Below the pieces are notes generated by a model. It had not been told where the DNA came from and did not search any database. It saw only the letters and a program-made list of their open reading frames with translations. The translations under genes were made by a program, and so were the position numbers. 33,873 nucleotides of DNA from Persephonella sp. (GTDB taxonomy: Bacteria > Aquificota > Aquificia > Aquificales > Hydrogenothermaceae), in NCBI GenBank assembly GCA_027030485.1, contig JALVEY010000046.1, positions 1-33,873 on the forward strand, read 5' to 3'. Shown in pieces: positions 8,242 through 16,236 of the stretch (position 1 is its first letter; every line of letters starts with the position of its first letter).

Positions 8242-9553
8242 GGATTTCCCTTTCTATTCTCAGATTAATCCTTAACGAGAGATTTTCTTTATCTTCCTGA
8301 ATGTTTTTTTGGATATTTTTATACCTTCTTAAGATTTCATTTATCTTTAGTTTAAAGCTAAGCATATCACTCAGGCTGCTAAAATTCTGCTCCGAAAAAA
8401 TCTGTATGATCTGTCTGTTATCCTTATTTTCTATGGTTATCATTTTTTCATTAAGAACTTCAAAAATTGATGGCATCTGATCAAAAACAAAAACAGGATT
8501 TAGATCTTCTGACTTTTCAAACTTTTTTATGTAATTTATAAAATAACCAAGCTCATCTTTGCTGATTTTTTTATTTATAAATGATATTTTTTTCTGAATA
8601 GCCTTTTTCAAATCAGAAAGCTGGTTTTCTTTTTCTTTTATACCTGCGTAAACTGTAAAAATCCCTATAGATAGCAATATAATAAGAAATATTGAGAATA
8701 AAGACAAAAATTTTGATATACCTTTAAGTGCTTTTTCCTTTTTTATTATAGAAGGTGTAAAATCAAAATTTTTATTGAGCAATGCTGTACCTACAGGTAT
8801 TAGATATTCCATAAAGTCTTCCTGGGAGATACCCGAAATGAAAGTTTCCACAGAAGGTATTTTAATTTTTAGATTTGTTAATTTTTCGCAAAGTTTAAGT
8901 AATTGAGGGTCTGATGCAGCTTTTCCTGAAATAACTATACTTTCCACATTTATCCTTTTGGTTTGGACTGTAAAAACATAAGTCATATTAAAGTTTTCAT
9001 AATATATATTTGTTAGATCTTTCAATTCTGTTATCTCAGGTAAAGGTATTGATCTAACATATAATATGTCATCTCCCTTTGAAACTGTAATCAGAGCTTT
9101 TTCTGTATCCCCATAGAAATGGAAACAGGTTTTGTTTCCACAGATCTTTTTTGAAATAGGGGCAAGTGAAAAAATATCAACTGTGAAAAGCTCTATATTG
9201 TAAGGATTTTCATTCACTAAGTCTATAGTTTCAAAAAATTTATCTGTTGGTATTCCGTAAACATCAAATAAAGTCTCGTTTTCTGAAATTCTTTCCTTTT
9301 TTAAAATAACAAATGAGTAATTTTTTCCCTCTTCTAATAGGGCTGACATCCTTGATTTTAAGAGGATCTGTACTGTCTCTTCATCATCTATTTCTGGAAG
9401 AACAATACTTGAATAAATGATGTCAGGGAAAAAAATAGAGACACGAAGTTTTGATGATTTTTTATCAAAAGAAAAAAAGCTTAGTTTTTCTTTAAGGTGG
9501 ACTGTTAGTCCTTTTCTTATATTTTTGCCTATTTCCACCGAATAGATTTTCAT
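8228..9553 (-). CDS. mshI: MshI-like (PilM-PilN fused, GspL-like) pilus platform protein
   Basis: A 441-residue protein with a cytoplasmic actin-like PilM/GspL-type region (about 1-270; MKIYSVEIGKNIRKGLTVHL, VRSIPLPEI, IVISGKAASDPQL), one transmembrane helix (about 282-303, KFLSLFSIFLIILLSIGIF), and then a coiled coil and ferredoxin-like segment resembling PilN. PilM and PilN are separate in PilMNOPQ systems but share one chain in GspL/MshI, so this matches the MSHA or type II secretion layout. It is the first gene of the minus pilus operon. The ATG at 9553 has only a weak site (GGTAAAATG about 12-20 bases upstream). Function: the link between the assembly ATPase and the periplasmic alignment complex. 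The N-terminal homology is inferred from pattern, not from a search. Confidence 0.68.
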   Translation of the reverse strand: MKIYSVEIGKNIRKGLTVHLKEKLSFFSFDKKSSKLRVSIFFPDIIYSSIVLPEIDDEETVQILLKSRMSALLEEGKNYSFVILKKERISENETLFDVYGIPTDKFFETIDLVNENPYNIELFTVDIFSLAPISKKICGNKTCFHFYGDTEKALITVSKGDDILYVRSIPLPEITELKDLTNIYYENFNMTYVFTVQTKRINVESIVISGKAASDPQLLKLCEKLTNLKIKIPSVETFISGISQEDFMEYLIPVGTALLNKNFDFTPSIIKKEKALKGISKFLSLFSIFLIILLSIGIFTVYAGIKEKENQLSDLKKAIQKKISFINKKISKDELGYFINYIKKFEKSEDLNPVFVFDQMPSIFEVLNEKMITIENKDNRQIIQIFSEQNFSSLSDMLSFKLKINEILRRYKNIQKNIQEDKENLSLRINLRIEREIHEDR

Positions 9554-9608
9554 GATTATTTCATTTTACCAGCATAGTATAAAAATTATGAATTTTTTAA
9601 TTTAGTTA

Positions 9609-9626
9609 ACGATAATAAATTATCGT
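9609..9626. promoter_or_regulatory. Perfect palindrome between divergent pilus operons
   Basis: ACGATAAT-AA-ATTATCGT is an 18-base sequence with two exact 8-base arms and a 2-base centre. It lies in the 107-base gap between the first gene of the minus pilus operon (start 9553) and the pilin gene (start 9660). A two-base centre is too tight for a stable RNA hairpin, so a dimeric regulator's operator is more likely than a structured RNA. The half-site GATAAT recalls Fur-family boxes, but the spacing is not the usual one, so no regulator is named. I saw no convincing -35/-10 pair in the gap. Confidence 0.5.
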
Positions 9627-9659
9627 AAAGGTGAAATAAATACTTAAAGGAGGATAATC

Positions 9660-10259
9660 ATGAAAAAGAACCAGAAGGGTTTCACATTGGTTGAGCTTGC
9701 TATAGTTCTTGTTATCATTGGTATTATTTTAGGTGCAGTGTTGAAGGGACAAGAACTTATAAAAAACGCAAAAGAAAAAAGACTTTACAATACGTATAGA
9801 GAGATAATAGCTGCGGTTAATACATACCTTGATAGGTACAACGCTCTTCCTGGAGATGATCCAAAGGCTGGAACAAGGTGGAGTGGACAGCCCAACGGAA
9901 ATGGAAATGGACAGATCGCCGGATTTAACTTTGCCTGTACCAACACCACAAACCAGGAAACATGCTATCTTTGGCAACATCTAAGAGTTTCAGGAATAAT
10001 AAATGGAAATCCCAGCGACAGAACAAATCCTAATCATCCATTTGGTGGAAAAGTGGCTATAGGTTGGACTACTTATAACGGTATAACAGATCACTGGATA
10101 GGATTTCAAAATGTTCCAGAAGAGATAGCCCTTTCCATAGATGAAAAATATGATGATGGTGTATACAATACAGGTTCTATAATATCAAGCGGAAGTACTG
10201 ATTATAATTTAAGTGATACTGCAGATGAAATAAGAGATCTTCGTTTTAAAGGATTTTAA
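9660..10259 (+). CDS. Type IV prepilin, probable major pilin (MshA-like)
   Basis: A 199-residue prepilin with the leader MKKNQKG, cleavage before FTLVE, and glutamate 5 of the mature chain. The hydrophobic helix (LAIVLVIIGIILGAVLKG) carries on into a charged amphipathic region (ELIKNAKEKRLYNTYREIIA). The globular domain has YNALPGDDP, a pattern common in GspH/MSHA-type pilins, and a cysteine pair (CTNTTNQETC) likely to form a disulfide. The ATG follows a strong AAAGGAGG site. It is the first gene of the plus pilus operon and lies eight bases before the ATPase gene. That position and its modest size make it the best major-pilin candidate, although a minor role cannot be excluded. Confidence 0.87.
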   Translation: MKKNQKGFTLVELAIVLVIIGIILGAVLKGQELIKNAKEKRLYNTYREIIAAVNTYLDRYNALPGDDPKAGTRWSGQPNGNGNGQIAGFNFACTNTTNQETCYLWQHLRVSGIINGNPSDRTNPNHPFGGKVAIGWTTYNGITDHWIGFQNVPEEIALSIDEKYDDGVYNTGSIISSGSTDYNLSDTADEIRDLRFKGF

Positions 10260-10267
10260 TTAAAAAA

Positions 10268-11938
10268 ATGGAAAGAAAACCTTTAGGCCAGCTCCTAAAG
10301 GAGCTTGGCTATATCACAGAAGAGCAGATTACTGTTGCTCTTGAGGTTCAGAGAATTAAAGGAGGGCTTTTCGGAGAAATTCTCCAACAGCTCTCCTTTG
10401 TTTCCCCGAGAGAAGTTGCTGAGGCAATTGCTAACCAGTCAGGAAAACCTTTTATTGATCTTTCCCAGTATCCACCTTCAAAAGATGCCCTTAAACTTAT
10501 AGACAAAAATATGGCAAAACAATTTCAAGTTGTACCATTTAGTATAGAAAATAATAAACTTTTTCTTGCGATGTCTAATCCATATGATCTAAACGCCATT
10601 GATATTGTTAAAAGAAGAACAAACCTTGAGATACAGATTTATGTCGCTGATACAGAAACATTATTAAAAACAATAGAGATTCAGTACTTTCTCCTTGAGA
10701 GACCTATTGATCAGGAGATAAAACAGATCATAGAAAGATCAAGGACAGGTGGAGCTGACATACCGAAGTTTGTTGAGCTTATAATAAACAACGCCATAAT
10801 AGAGAGGGCAACAGATATACATATCTCCCCTGAAGACCTTGCCTCACACATCTTTTTCAGAATAGATGGAATAATGAGGCATTATTATGCTTTTCCAAAA
10901 GAGATACATTCTCCTATCGTTTCAAGAATAAAGGTTCTTGCAGGTATGGATATAGCCGAACAGAGACTTCCTCAGGACGGCTCTTTTTCCCATGAGTTTT
11001 TTAATGAAACCTACGATATGAGGGTTTCATCAATACCTACAGCCTACGGTGAAAATGTAGTTATAAGGGTTTTATCCAAAAATCTTTCCCTTTTTAATCT
11101 GAGATCACTGGGCTTTGAGGAGGAAATACTAAAAAAATTAGAAGAAGAGTTTTTAAAGCCACAGGGTATAGTCCTTGTTACAGGTCCTACAGGATCAGGT
11201 AAAACTACCACTCTTTATGCTGCACTCAGAAGGATAAACGCCCTTAGAAGAAATATCCTTACTGTGGAAGATCCTATTGAGTATAAATTTCCCTTTATAA
11301 AACAGACACAGGTAAATGAAAAGGCAGGGTACACATTTGCAAGGGCTATAAGACACTTTTTAAGGCAAGATCCTGATGTTATCCTTGTAGGTGAAATAAG
11401 GGATGAGGAAACTGCCGAGATGGCAATGAGAGCATCCATTACAGGTCATTTAGTTTTATCCACATTGCATACAAATGATTCTGTAAGTGCTATTCCAAGA
11501 CTGATAGATATGAAAATAAAAGATTATATGGTTGCTTCCGGAGTTTCTGCAATAACAGCCCAGAGATTGGTAAGAAAAATCTGTCCTTTCTGTAAACAGG
11601 AGAGAATAGTCTCCGGCAAGGATTTACTTGATTTTGGGTTTGAAGAAGAACAGATAAAAAAATTTGGAAAAATAGAAAAAATAGAAGATCAGACAAAGAT
11701 CTACTATGGTAAAGGGTGTGAGCATTGTAAAGAAACAGGGTATCTTGGGAGAACAGTAATAGCTGAACTTCTTAAGATAGATCACGAAATAGCTGATCTT
11801 ATTGTAAAAGGTTCAACCCCCCTTTCAATTATGGAAAAAGCAAAACAAAAAGGTATGTGGACTTTAAAAGAGGATGGTCTTATCAAGATAATAAAAGGGA
11901 TAACAACCCCTGAAGAAGTTAAAAGGGTAGCAGGCTGA
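10268..11938 (+). CDS. mshE: MshE/PilB/GspE-type pilus assembly ATPase
   Basis: A 556-residue hexameric assembly ATPase. The N-terminus is an MshEN domain: residues 5-28 (PLGQLLKELG...Q) and 34-57 (LFGEILQQLS...Q) align with the two 24-residue c-di-GMP-binding motifs, with the standard 5-residue spacer. However, the first-position Arg is Pro or Leu, and the inner Gly of motif 2 is Ser43. The motor follows: Walker A GPTGSGKTT (306-314), Asp box VEDPIEY (333-339), Walker B ILVGEIRDEET (372-382, E376), His box LVLSTLHTND, and a tetracysteine zinc site (C439, C442, C484, C487) typical of extension ATPases rather than PilT. It powers pilin polymerisation from the inner membrane. The stop overlaps the next start by one base. 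Confidence 0.93.
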   Translation: MERKPLGQLLKELGYITEEQITVALEVQRIKGGLFGEILQQLSFVSPREVAEAIANQSGKPFIDLSQYPPSKDALKLIDKNMAKQFQVVPFSIENNKLFLAMSNPYDLNAIDIVKRRTNLEIQIYVADTETLLKTIEIQYFLLERPIDQEIKQIIERSRTGGADIPKFVELIINNAIIERATDIHISPEDLASHIFFRIDGIMRHYYAFPKEIHSPIVSRIKVLAGMDIAEQRLPQDGSFSHEFFNETYDMRVSSIPTAYGENVVIRVLSKNLSLFNLRSLGFEEEILKKLEEEFLKPQGIVLVTGPTGSGKTTTLYAALRRINALRRNILTVEDPIEYKFPFIKQTQVNEKAGYTFARAIRHFLRQDPDVILVGEIRDEETAEMAMRASITGHLVLSTLHTNDSVSAIPRLIDMKIKDYMVASGVSAITAQRLVRKICPFCKQERIVSGKDLLDFGFEEEQIKKFGKIEKIEDQTKIYYGKGCEHCKETGYLGRTVIAELLKIDHEIADLIVKGSTPLSIMEKAKQKGMWTLKEDGLIKIIKGITTPEEVKRVAG

Positions 11939-13158
11939 TGAATTTTTACCTGATAGAGGCTATAAATAGAGAAGGAAAAAAACAAAAGAAAATACTTGAG
12001 GTAGATGTAGAGGAGGAACTTTTTCGTTTTCTGGAATTTTCCGGCCTCATACCTCTCAAAGTTAAAAAAGTCCCTTCATTTTACAGATACCTTAACATAA
12101 AAAAGTATTTTTACAGAATAAAGAGACAGGAAATCATAGAAACCCTTGAAAACCTTCATATTATAGTAAAATCGGGAATTCCTATTACAAACGGTCTTAT
12201 TGATATAGCAGAAGATACAGATAACCCGTCTTTAAAAGATATGCTTACAGATATAGCTTATCGTCTTCAAATGGGCTACACATTATCCAGAGCTTTTGAA
12301 CATTATCAAGAAACCTTTTCACCCATAGTTGTTTCCCTAATAAAAATTGGTGAAGAGACAGGTTCTTTAGATAAAACTCTGAAGGATGCTTCGGAACATC
12401 TGAAAAAGATTGAGGATATAAAATCTAAAACAAAGCAGGCTCTAATTTATCCTACATTTGCATTTTTTAGTGTGTTCGGTGCGATGATCTTCTGGCTAAT
12501 TTATGTATTGCCAAAAATAATTGATGCATTTAAAGATTTTAATATTAAACTACCTTTAACAACTATTTTTATAATGAATGTTTCTGATTTTACGAGGAAG
12601 TATTTTCTTGCTGTAGGTATTTTTGTTTTAATTTTAATTTTTTTAACAGGTTTAATTAGAAAGAAAAGTGATAGATTTAGATATGAAACAGATAAAGTTT
12701 TACTGAGACTTCCAGTTTTTGGATCTATAATAATGAACTTTAATTACGCCTTTTTCGCAGAATATATAAGGCTTATGCTGTCATCAGGGGTTCCTCTATA
12801 TCAGGCTCTTAACATAATGGAATCTTCTATAAAAAATATGGTATTTAAGACGGCTATTAAGAATACAAGGGAAAAAATAGAAAGGGGAAAGTCTTTTTCA
12901 GAATCCCTAAAGGAAGAAGGGGTTTTCTCCCCAATCATCATAAGAATGATAGCAATAGGTGAACAGGCAGGAAGACTTGACGAACAGCTAAACTATATAT
13001 CAAATTACTATTACAACAAGGTTGATTATCTGTCCCAGAACATAGCCAAGATGATAGAACCTATTGTGATAGGTATCGTAGGAGGGTTTATGCTAATAAT
13101 AATGCTGGGTCTTGTTGGTCCTATTTATGATCTCATCGCTGAAGTTTCAAAGATGTAG
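11938..13158 (+). CDS. mshG: Inner-membrane platform protein MshG/PilC/GspF
   Basis: A 406-residue GspF-family polytopic protein with two tandem T2SSF domains. The first (about 70-190) contains ETLENLHIIVKSGIPITNGL and GEETGSLDKTL, and the second (about 270-395) the matching FAEYIRLMLSSGVPLYQALN and AIGEQAGRLDEQL. Three membrane helices are visible: about 175-195 (FFSVFGAMIFWLIYVLPKI), about 222-240 (FLAVGIFVLILIFLTGLI) and a C-terminal one (IVIGIVGGFMLIIMLGLVG). It couples the ATPase to pilin insertion. The start ATG shares one base with the ATPase stop (TGATG), indicating translational coupling. The patatin-like gene starts three bases after its stop codon. Confidence 0.93.
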   Translation: MNFYLIEAINREGKKQKKILEVDVEEELFRFLEFSGLIPLKVKKVPSFYRYLNIKKYFYRIKRQEIIETLENLHIIVKSGIPITNGLIDIAEDTDNPSLKDMLTDIAYRLQMGYTLSRAFEHYQETFSPIVVSLIKIGEETGSLDKTLKDASEHLKKIEDIKSKTKQALIYPTFAFFSVFGAMIFWLIYVLPKIIDAFKDFNIKLPLTTIFIMNVSDFTRKYFLAVGIFVLILIFLTGLIRKKSDRFRYETDKVLLRLPVFGSIIMNFNYAFFAEYIRLMLSSGVPLYQALNIMESSIKNMVFKTAIKNTREKIERGKSFSESLKEEGVFSPIIIRMIAIGEQAGRLDEQLNYISNYYYNKVDYLSQNIAKMIEPIVIGIVGGFMLIIMLGLVGPIYDLIAEVSKM

Positions 13159-13160
13159 TT

Positions 13161-13916
13161 ATGGGAAAAAAGATAGGTCTTGCCCTTTCAGGAGGAGCTG
13201 TTAGAGGTGCAGCACATATAGGAGTTCTTAAGGCACTTGAAGAGTTTGATCTAAAGCCTTCTATCCTTTCAGGATCAAGTGCAGGATCTATAGTATCTGT
13301 ATTTTATGGAGCAGGTTATACAGCCAAGGAAATAGAAGAAATTTTATTAAAAACAAACTTCCTTTCTTACCTTAAACCTTCTTTAGATTTTACATCCCTT
13401 TTTACTCTGGAAAAGTTAGACAGTTTTTTTAAAAAATATATAGATACGGAAGATCTCTCACACCTGAAAATACCTGTTTTTGTTTGTGCAACAAATATTA
13501 ATCTTGGTGTTCCTGAATACTTTAGCTCAGGAAATATATATAAAACTGTTTCTGCTTCATGTGCCTTACCTTTTATATTTAAGCCTGTCAAATTAGGAGA
13601 TTATATTTATATAGATGGTGGAGTTATGGATAATTTACCTGTTGAACCTCTTCTTGGGAAGGTTGATCTTATAATAGGATCAGAAGTAAATCCATTAGGT
13701 GAAGAGAAGAGTCTGAACAATCCATTTAGCATTTTATTGAGGAGCTTCTATCTTGCTGTAAGGTCAAATGTTGAGGCAAGAAAAAAATACTGCGATATTT
13801 TTATCCAGCCTCCTGAGCTAATAAGTATAGGACTTTTCTCAACATGGAAAATTAAAGAGGCTGTAGAGATAGGGTATAAATACTCTAAAAAAATCATACA
13901 GGAATTAATTTTATAA
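13161..13916 (+). CDS. Patatin-like phospholipase (RssA/NTE family)
   Basis: A 251-residue alpha/beta hydrolase of the bacterial patatin family. The oxyanion-hole loop SGGAVRGAAH (G11-G12-x-x-R15-G16), the nucleophile elbow GSSAG with Ser40, and the catalytic Asp in DGG (Asp152) give the full Ser-Asp dyad. No signal peptide is seen, so it should be cytoplasmic or peripheral on the membrane. Related proteins hydrolyse acyl chains of phospholipids or lysophospholipids; the substrate here is unknown. The ATG begins two bases after the mshG stop codon, so the gene probably belongs to the pilus transcription unit. Its last 23 bases overlap, tail to tail, the end of the convergent dnaJ-family gene. 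Confidence 0.9.
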   Translation: MGKKIGLALSGGAVRGAAHIGVLKALEEFDLKPSILSGSSAGSIVSVFYGAGYTAKEIEEILLKTNFLSYLKPSLDFTSLFTLEKLDSFFKKYIDTEDLSHLKIPVFVCATNINLGVPEYFSSGNIYKTVSASCALPFIFKPVKLGDYIYIDGGVMDNLPVEPLLGKVDLIIGSEVNPLGEEKSLNNPFSILLRSFYLAVRSNVEARKKYCDIFIQPPELISIGLFSTWKIKEAVEIGYKYSKKIIQELIL

Positions 13917-14799
13917 CAAGGTCTCCCCTTTTCCCTGTGGTGTCCCTATATCCTCTGTTTTTTATTCTTATCTTAACAGGTTTTTCACTGGGCTCTACAG
14001 GAAGTCTTAATCTATTTCCCTCAATATCTGCAATACTTATAAATCCTCCTTCTGCAAGGGTTTCCTTTTTTATTTTGATCTCTGCTGTAAGATCAAGTTT
14101 TTTAAGTCTGAACTTTCCATTTTTTATTTTTATCTTCAGAATGAGATCCCCAGATTTTCCCCCGTTTATTCCTTCGTTTCCTCCACCTTCAACGACCACA
14201 CTCTGTCCATCTAAAACCCCTGCCGGTATCTTAATATTTTTTTTCTCAAGCTTTAGCGTTCTTCCTGAACCTCTGCAGACAGGACAGGGATTTTTTATTA
14301 CAAAACCCCTGCCGAAACACTCAAAACAGGGGATCTCAATAAAAGCCTTTTTTACCCTGCCTGATCCTCTGCATTTTTGACATTCTGTGATCCTTGAAAG
14401 AGAGGTTATGCCTCTGCCTGCACATTTTTCACATCTTACTTTTCTTTTGTATTTGATTGTTTTTACAGTTCCAAAATAACCCTCTTCCACAGAAAGGTTT
14501 ATCTTTATTGTAATCTTTTCTCCAGATACAGGTTTTGTATGAAATCCTAAGAAATCGGCAAGAATATCCCCTACTACTCTGCTGAAATCTTTTTTTTCAA
14601 AATTTTTGAGTGCTTTGTCATATTTCTTTCTTTTCTCAGGATCAATTAATGTGTTATAAGCATGAGTAATCTGTTTAAATATTTCTTGATGGTCTGAGTT
14701 TAAGTCAGGGTGGAACTGTTTTGCTTTTTTTCTGAACGCCTTTTTTATTTCTTCAGGGGTGGCATTCTTGCCAACCCCAAGTATTTTATAAAGATCCAT
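13894..14799 (-). CDS. dnaJ: DnaJ-family co-chaperone lacking the G/F linker
   Basis: A 301-residue Hsp40. The J domain (about 3-65) has the HPD tripeptide at 30-32, which stimulates DnaK ATPase. The usual Gly/Phe-rich linker is missing; a short charged stretch (KNFEKKDFSRVVGDILADF) takes its place. Four CxxCxGxG-type zinc repeats follow (C123/C126, C140/C143, C158/C161, C172/C175), then C-terminal substrate-binding beta domains ending GDLVIKLIPV. Typical DnaJ has about 370-380 residues, so this is a shorter variant. Its start shares one base with the grpE stop (TGATG), coupling the two. dnaK is not in the window. It could be the only DnaJ or a specialised paralogue. Confidence 0.88.
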   Translation of the reverse strand: MDLYKILGVGKNATPEEIKKAFRKKAKQFHPDLNSDHQEIFKQITHAYNTLIDPEKRKKYDKALKNFEKKDFSRVVGDILADFLGFHTKPVSGEKITIKINLSVEEGYFGTVKTIKYKRKVRCEKCAGRGITSLSRITECQKCRGSGRVKKAFIEIPCFECFGRGFVIKNPCPVCRGSGRTLKLEKKNIKIPAGVLDGQSVVVEGGGNEGINGGKSGDLILKIKIKNGKFRLKKLDLTAEIKIKKETLAEGGFISIADIEGNRLRLPVEPSEKPVKIRIKNRGYRDTTGKRGDLVIKLIPV

Positions 14800-15377
14800 C
14801 AGGTAATTTCTTCTCTCTCCTCTGGAGGAATTGCTACTATTACCTTTGCAGGTCTTATAGTTCTCCCTCGAAACTTATAGCCTGTCTGAATAACTTTTAT
14901 TATTTCGTTTGGTTCATGTTCTTTTGAGATCACCGTTTCAACAGCCTCATGTTCAAGTGGATTAAAGCCTGATGATGTATCTATCTTTTCTATTCCATGC
15001 TCCTGCAAAAAACTATAAAGCTGGTAATGTATCATCTGTATGCCTTTCATCAGTGCATTTATATCTGTTGTTTTTTGTGCACTTTCAAGGGCTTTTTCAA
15101 AGTTATCTATTATCTCCATAAAGCCTTTAGCAAGCCTTAAAGCTCCTTCTTCTTTTGCTTCCTCTTTTTCTTTTCTCATTCTAACTTTGTAATCCTCAAA
15201 CTCTTTCTGGAGGGATTGATAAAGCATACTGAGCCTTTTAGCCGCTTCTTCTGTTTTTTTGAGTTTTTCTTTTAACTGATTTATCTCCTGAGAAAGTATT
15301 TTGTTTTGTTCTAAACATTCTTCAATGGAAACTTCCTTTTCTTCCCTCTCTTCCTGCTTTTTTTCCTTTTCTTCCAT
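14799..15377 (-). CDS. grpE: GrpE nucleotide exchange factor for DnaK
   Basis: A 192-residue GrpE. A long charged N-terminal coiled coil (about 25-95, EINQLKEKLKKTEEAAKRLS and on) leads into the four-helix region with the family core NFEKALESA, then GIQMIHYQL and the beta-wing segment (GFNPLEHEAVETV, GYKFRGRTIRPAKVIVA). It releases ADP from DnaK as a dimer, and its long helices act as a thermosensor. The length matches the family (about 170-200). The ATG has a clear GGAGGAG site eight bases upstream. It lies 56 bases after the NYN-domain gene and overlaps the dnaJ-family start by one base. Confidence 0.95.
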   Translation of the reverse strand: MEEKEKKQEEREEKEVSIEECLEQNKILSQEINQLKEKLKKTEEAAKRLSMLYQSLQKEFEDYKVRMRKEKEEAKEEGALRLAKGFMEIIDNFEKALESAQKTTDINALMKGIQMIHYQLYSFLQEHGIEKIDTSSGFNPLEHEAVETVISKEHEPNEIIKVIQTGYKFRGRTIRPAKVIVAIPPEEREEIT

Positions 15378-15433
15378 TTATTCTACTCCTCCGTTTTTTT
15401 TATAATTTCTTCAAATATAGCCTTATTTCAAGC

Positions 15434-15973
15434 TCAAAGGAAGATTTCTTCACCGTAGGCGGTAAGATCTATAAACTCATCTGCTATCTCAATAAGTTCT
15501 TTTGCTGCTGTCTGCTTAAATGCTGCTATTTCTACTTTAACACCTTTTGTGTGCAGGTACCGAACAAGATCAACAAAATCCCCATCTCCACTTGCAAGAA
15601 TAGCAACATCTATTTTTTCTGCCAGAGATATAGCATCCATCGCAATTCCCATATCCCAGTCAGCTTTAACGGTAGTCCACAGATTTCCATTTTCATCAAG
15701 TCTTTTAAAAATTTTTGGCTCTTTTACCCTGACCTGATAACCGATATGTTTCAAAGTGTTAATAAATCCTTTTTGATCTACTCCTTGTAGCTTTACAAGA
15801 TATGCTATAGCTCTTATTAATATCCTGTCTGACACCACTTTGTAAAGGATGCTCTCAAAGTTTACCTTTCTATTAAAAGCGTCCCTTGCTGAATAATAAA
15901 GATTTTGTATATCTACAAAGACAGCAACCCTCTGGTTATTATATAACCTTTTGTTTTTTTCTTGATTGTACAT
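15434..15973 (-). CDS. NYN-domain (LabA/DUF88-like) putative nuclease
   Basis: A 179-residue NYN/PIN-like protein. The acidic active-site residues of the fold are visible: VAVFVDIQNLYYSARDAF (first Asp), KADWDMGIAMDAISLAE (second acidic cluster), and VAILASGDGDFVDLVRYLHT (SGDGDF motif). The family holds metal-dependent RNases and DNases such as LabA/YacP-like proteins. The ATG at 15973 is preferred over a TTG at 15985 because GGGAGAG lies just upstream of it and would otherwise be coding. The gene reads toward grpE and may share a transcript with the chaperone genes. The substrate is unknown. Confidence 0.85.
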   Translation of the reverse strand: MYNQEKNKRLYNNQRVAVFVDIQNLYYSARDAFNRKVNFESILYKVVSDRILIRAIAYLVKLQGVDQKGFINTLKHIGYQVRVKEPKIFKRLDENGNLWTTVKADWDMGIAMDAISLAEKIDVAILASGDGDFVDLVRYLHTKGVKVEIAAFKQTAAKELIEIADEFIDLTAYGEEIFL

Positions 15974-16032
15974 ATTCTCTCCCAAAAATTTAATGTAGAA
16001 TTATATTATAAGATCATTAACGGAGGTAAAAA

Positions 16033-16236
16033 ATGTCAAAGTCCGCAGTAAGGGCACAAAGATTTATGATGGGAACTCTTCTTTTGATAGCTATGATTTT
16101 GCTGAATGTTGGGCAAGATTGGGGTAAGTATATTGTTTACTTTATAATATTTATGCTTTATCTTTCAGCTTTTACAGGTTTTTGTCCATCAGATGCTATT
16201 TTTGAGAAGTTATTTGGAAAAAGGCAGACAACTTAA
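16033..16236 (+). CDS. Small DUF2892/YgaP-like membrane protein
   Basis: A 67-residue integral membrane protein with two close hydrophobic helices (about 12-28, FMMGTLLLIAMILLNVG, and 32-48, GKYIVYFIIFMLYLSAF). The sequence TGFCPSDAIFEKLFG after helix 2 matches the conserved TGxCP...LG ending of the DUF2892 family, found in the membrane part of YgaP. A strong CGGAGGT site stands seven bases before the ATG. It ends exactly where sbcD begins, with no spacer. A role in sulfur or thiol chemistry is suggested by other DUF2892 proteins but cannot be shown here. Confidence 0.85.
   Translation: MSKSAVRAQRFMMGTLLLIAMILLNVGQDWGKYIVYFIIFMLYLSAFTGFCPSDAIFEKLFGKRQTT

Noticed and set aside
9609-9626. Calling the palindrome a Fur box
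   Set aside because: GATAAT half-sites recall Fur, but the 8-2-8 layout is not the 19-base Fur arrangement and no iron gene is near, so no regulator is named.
13937-14380. A 147-residue plus-strand frame inside the dnaJ-family gene
   Set aside because: It is antisense to a clear Hsp40 with zinc motifs; the translation is Phe/Ser/Pro-rich without a recognisable domain.
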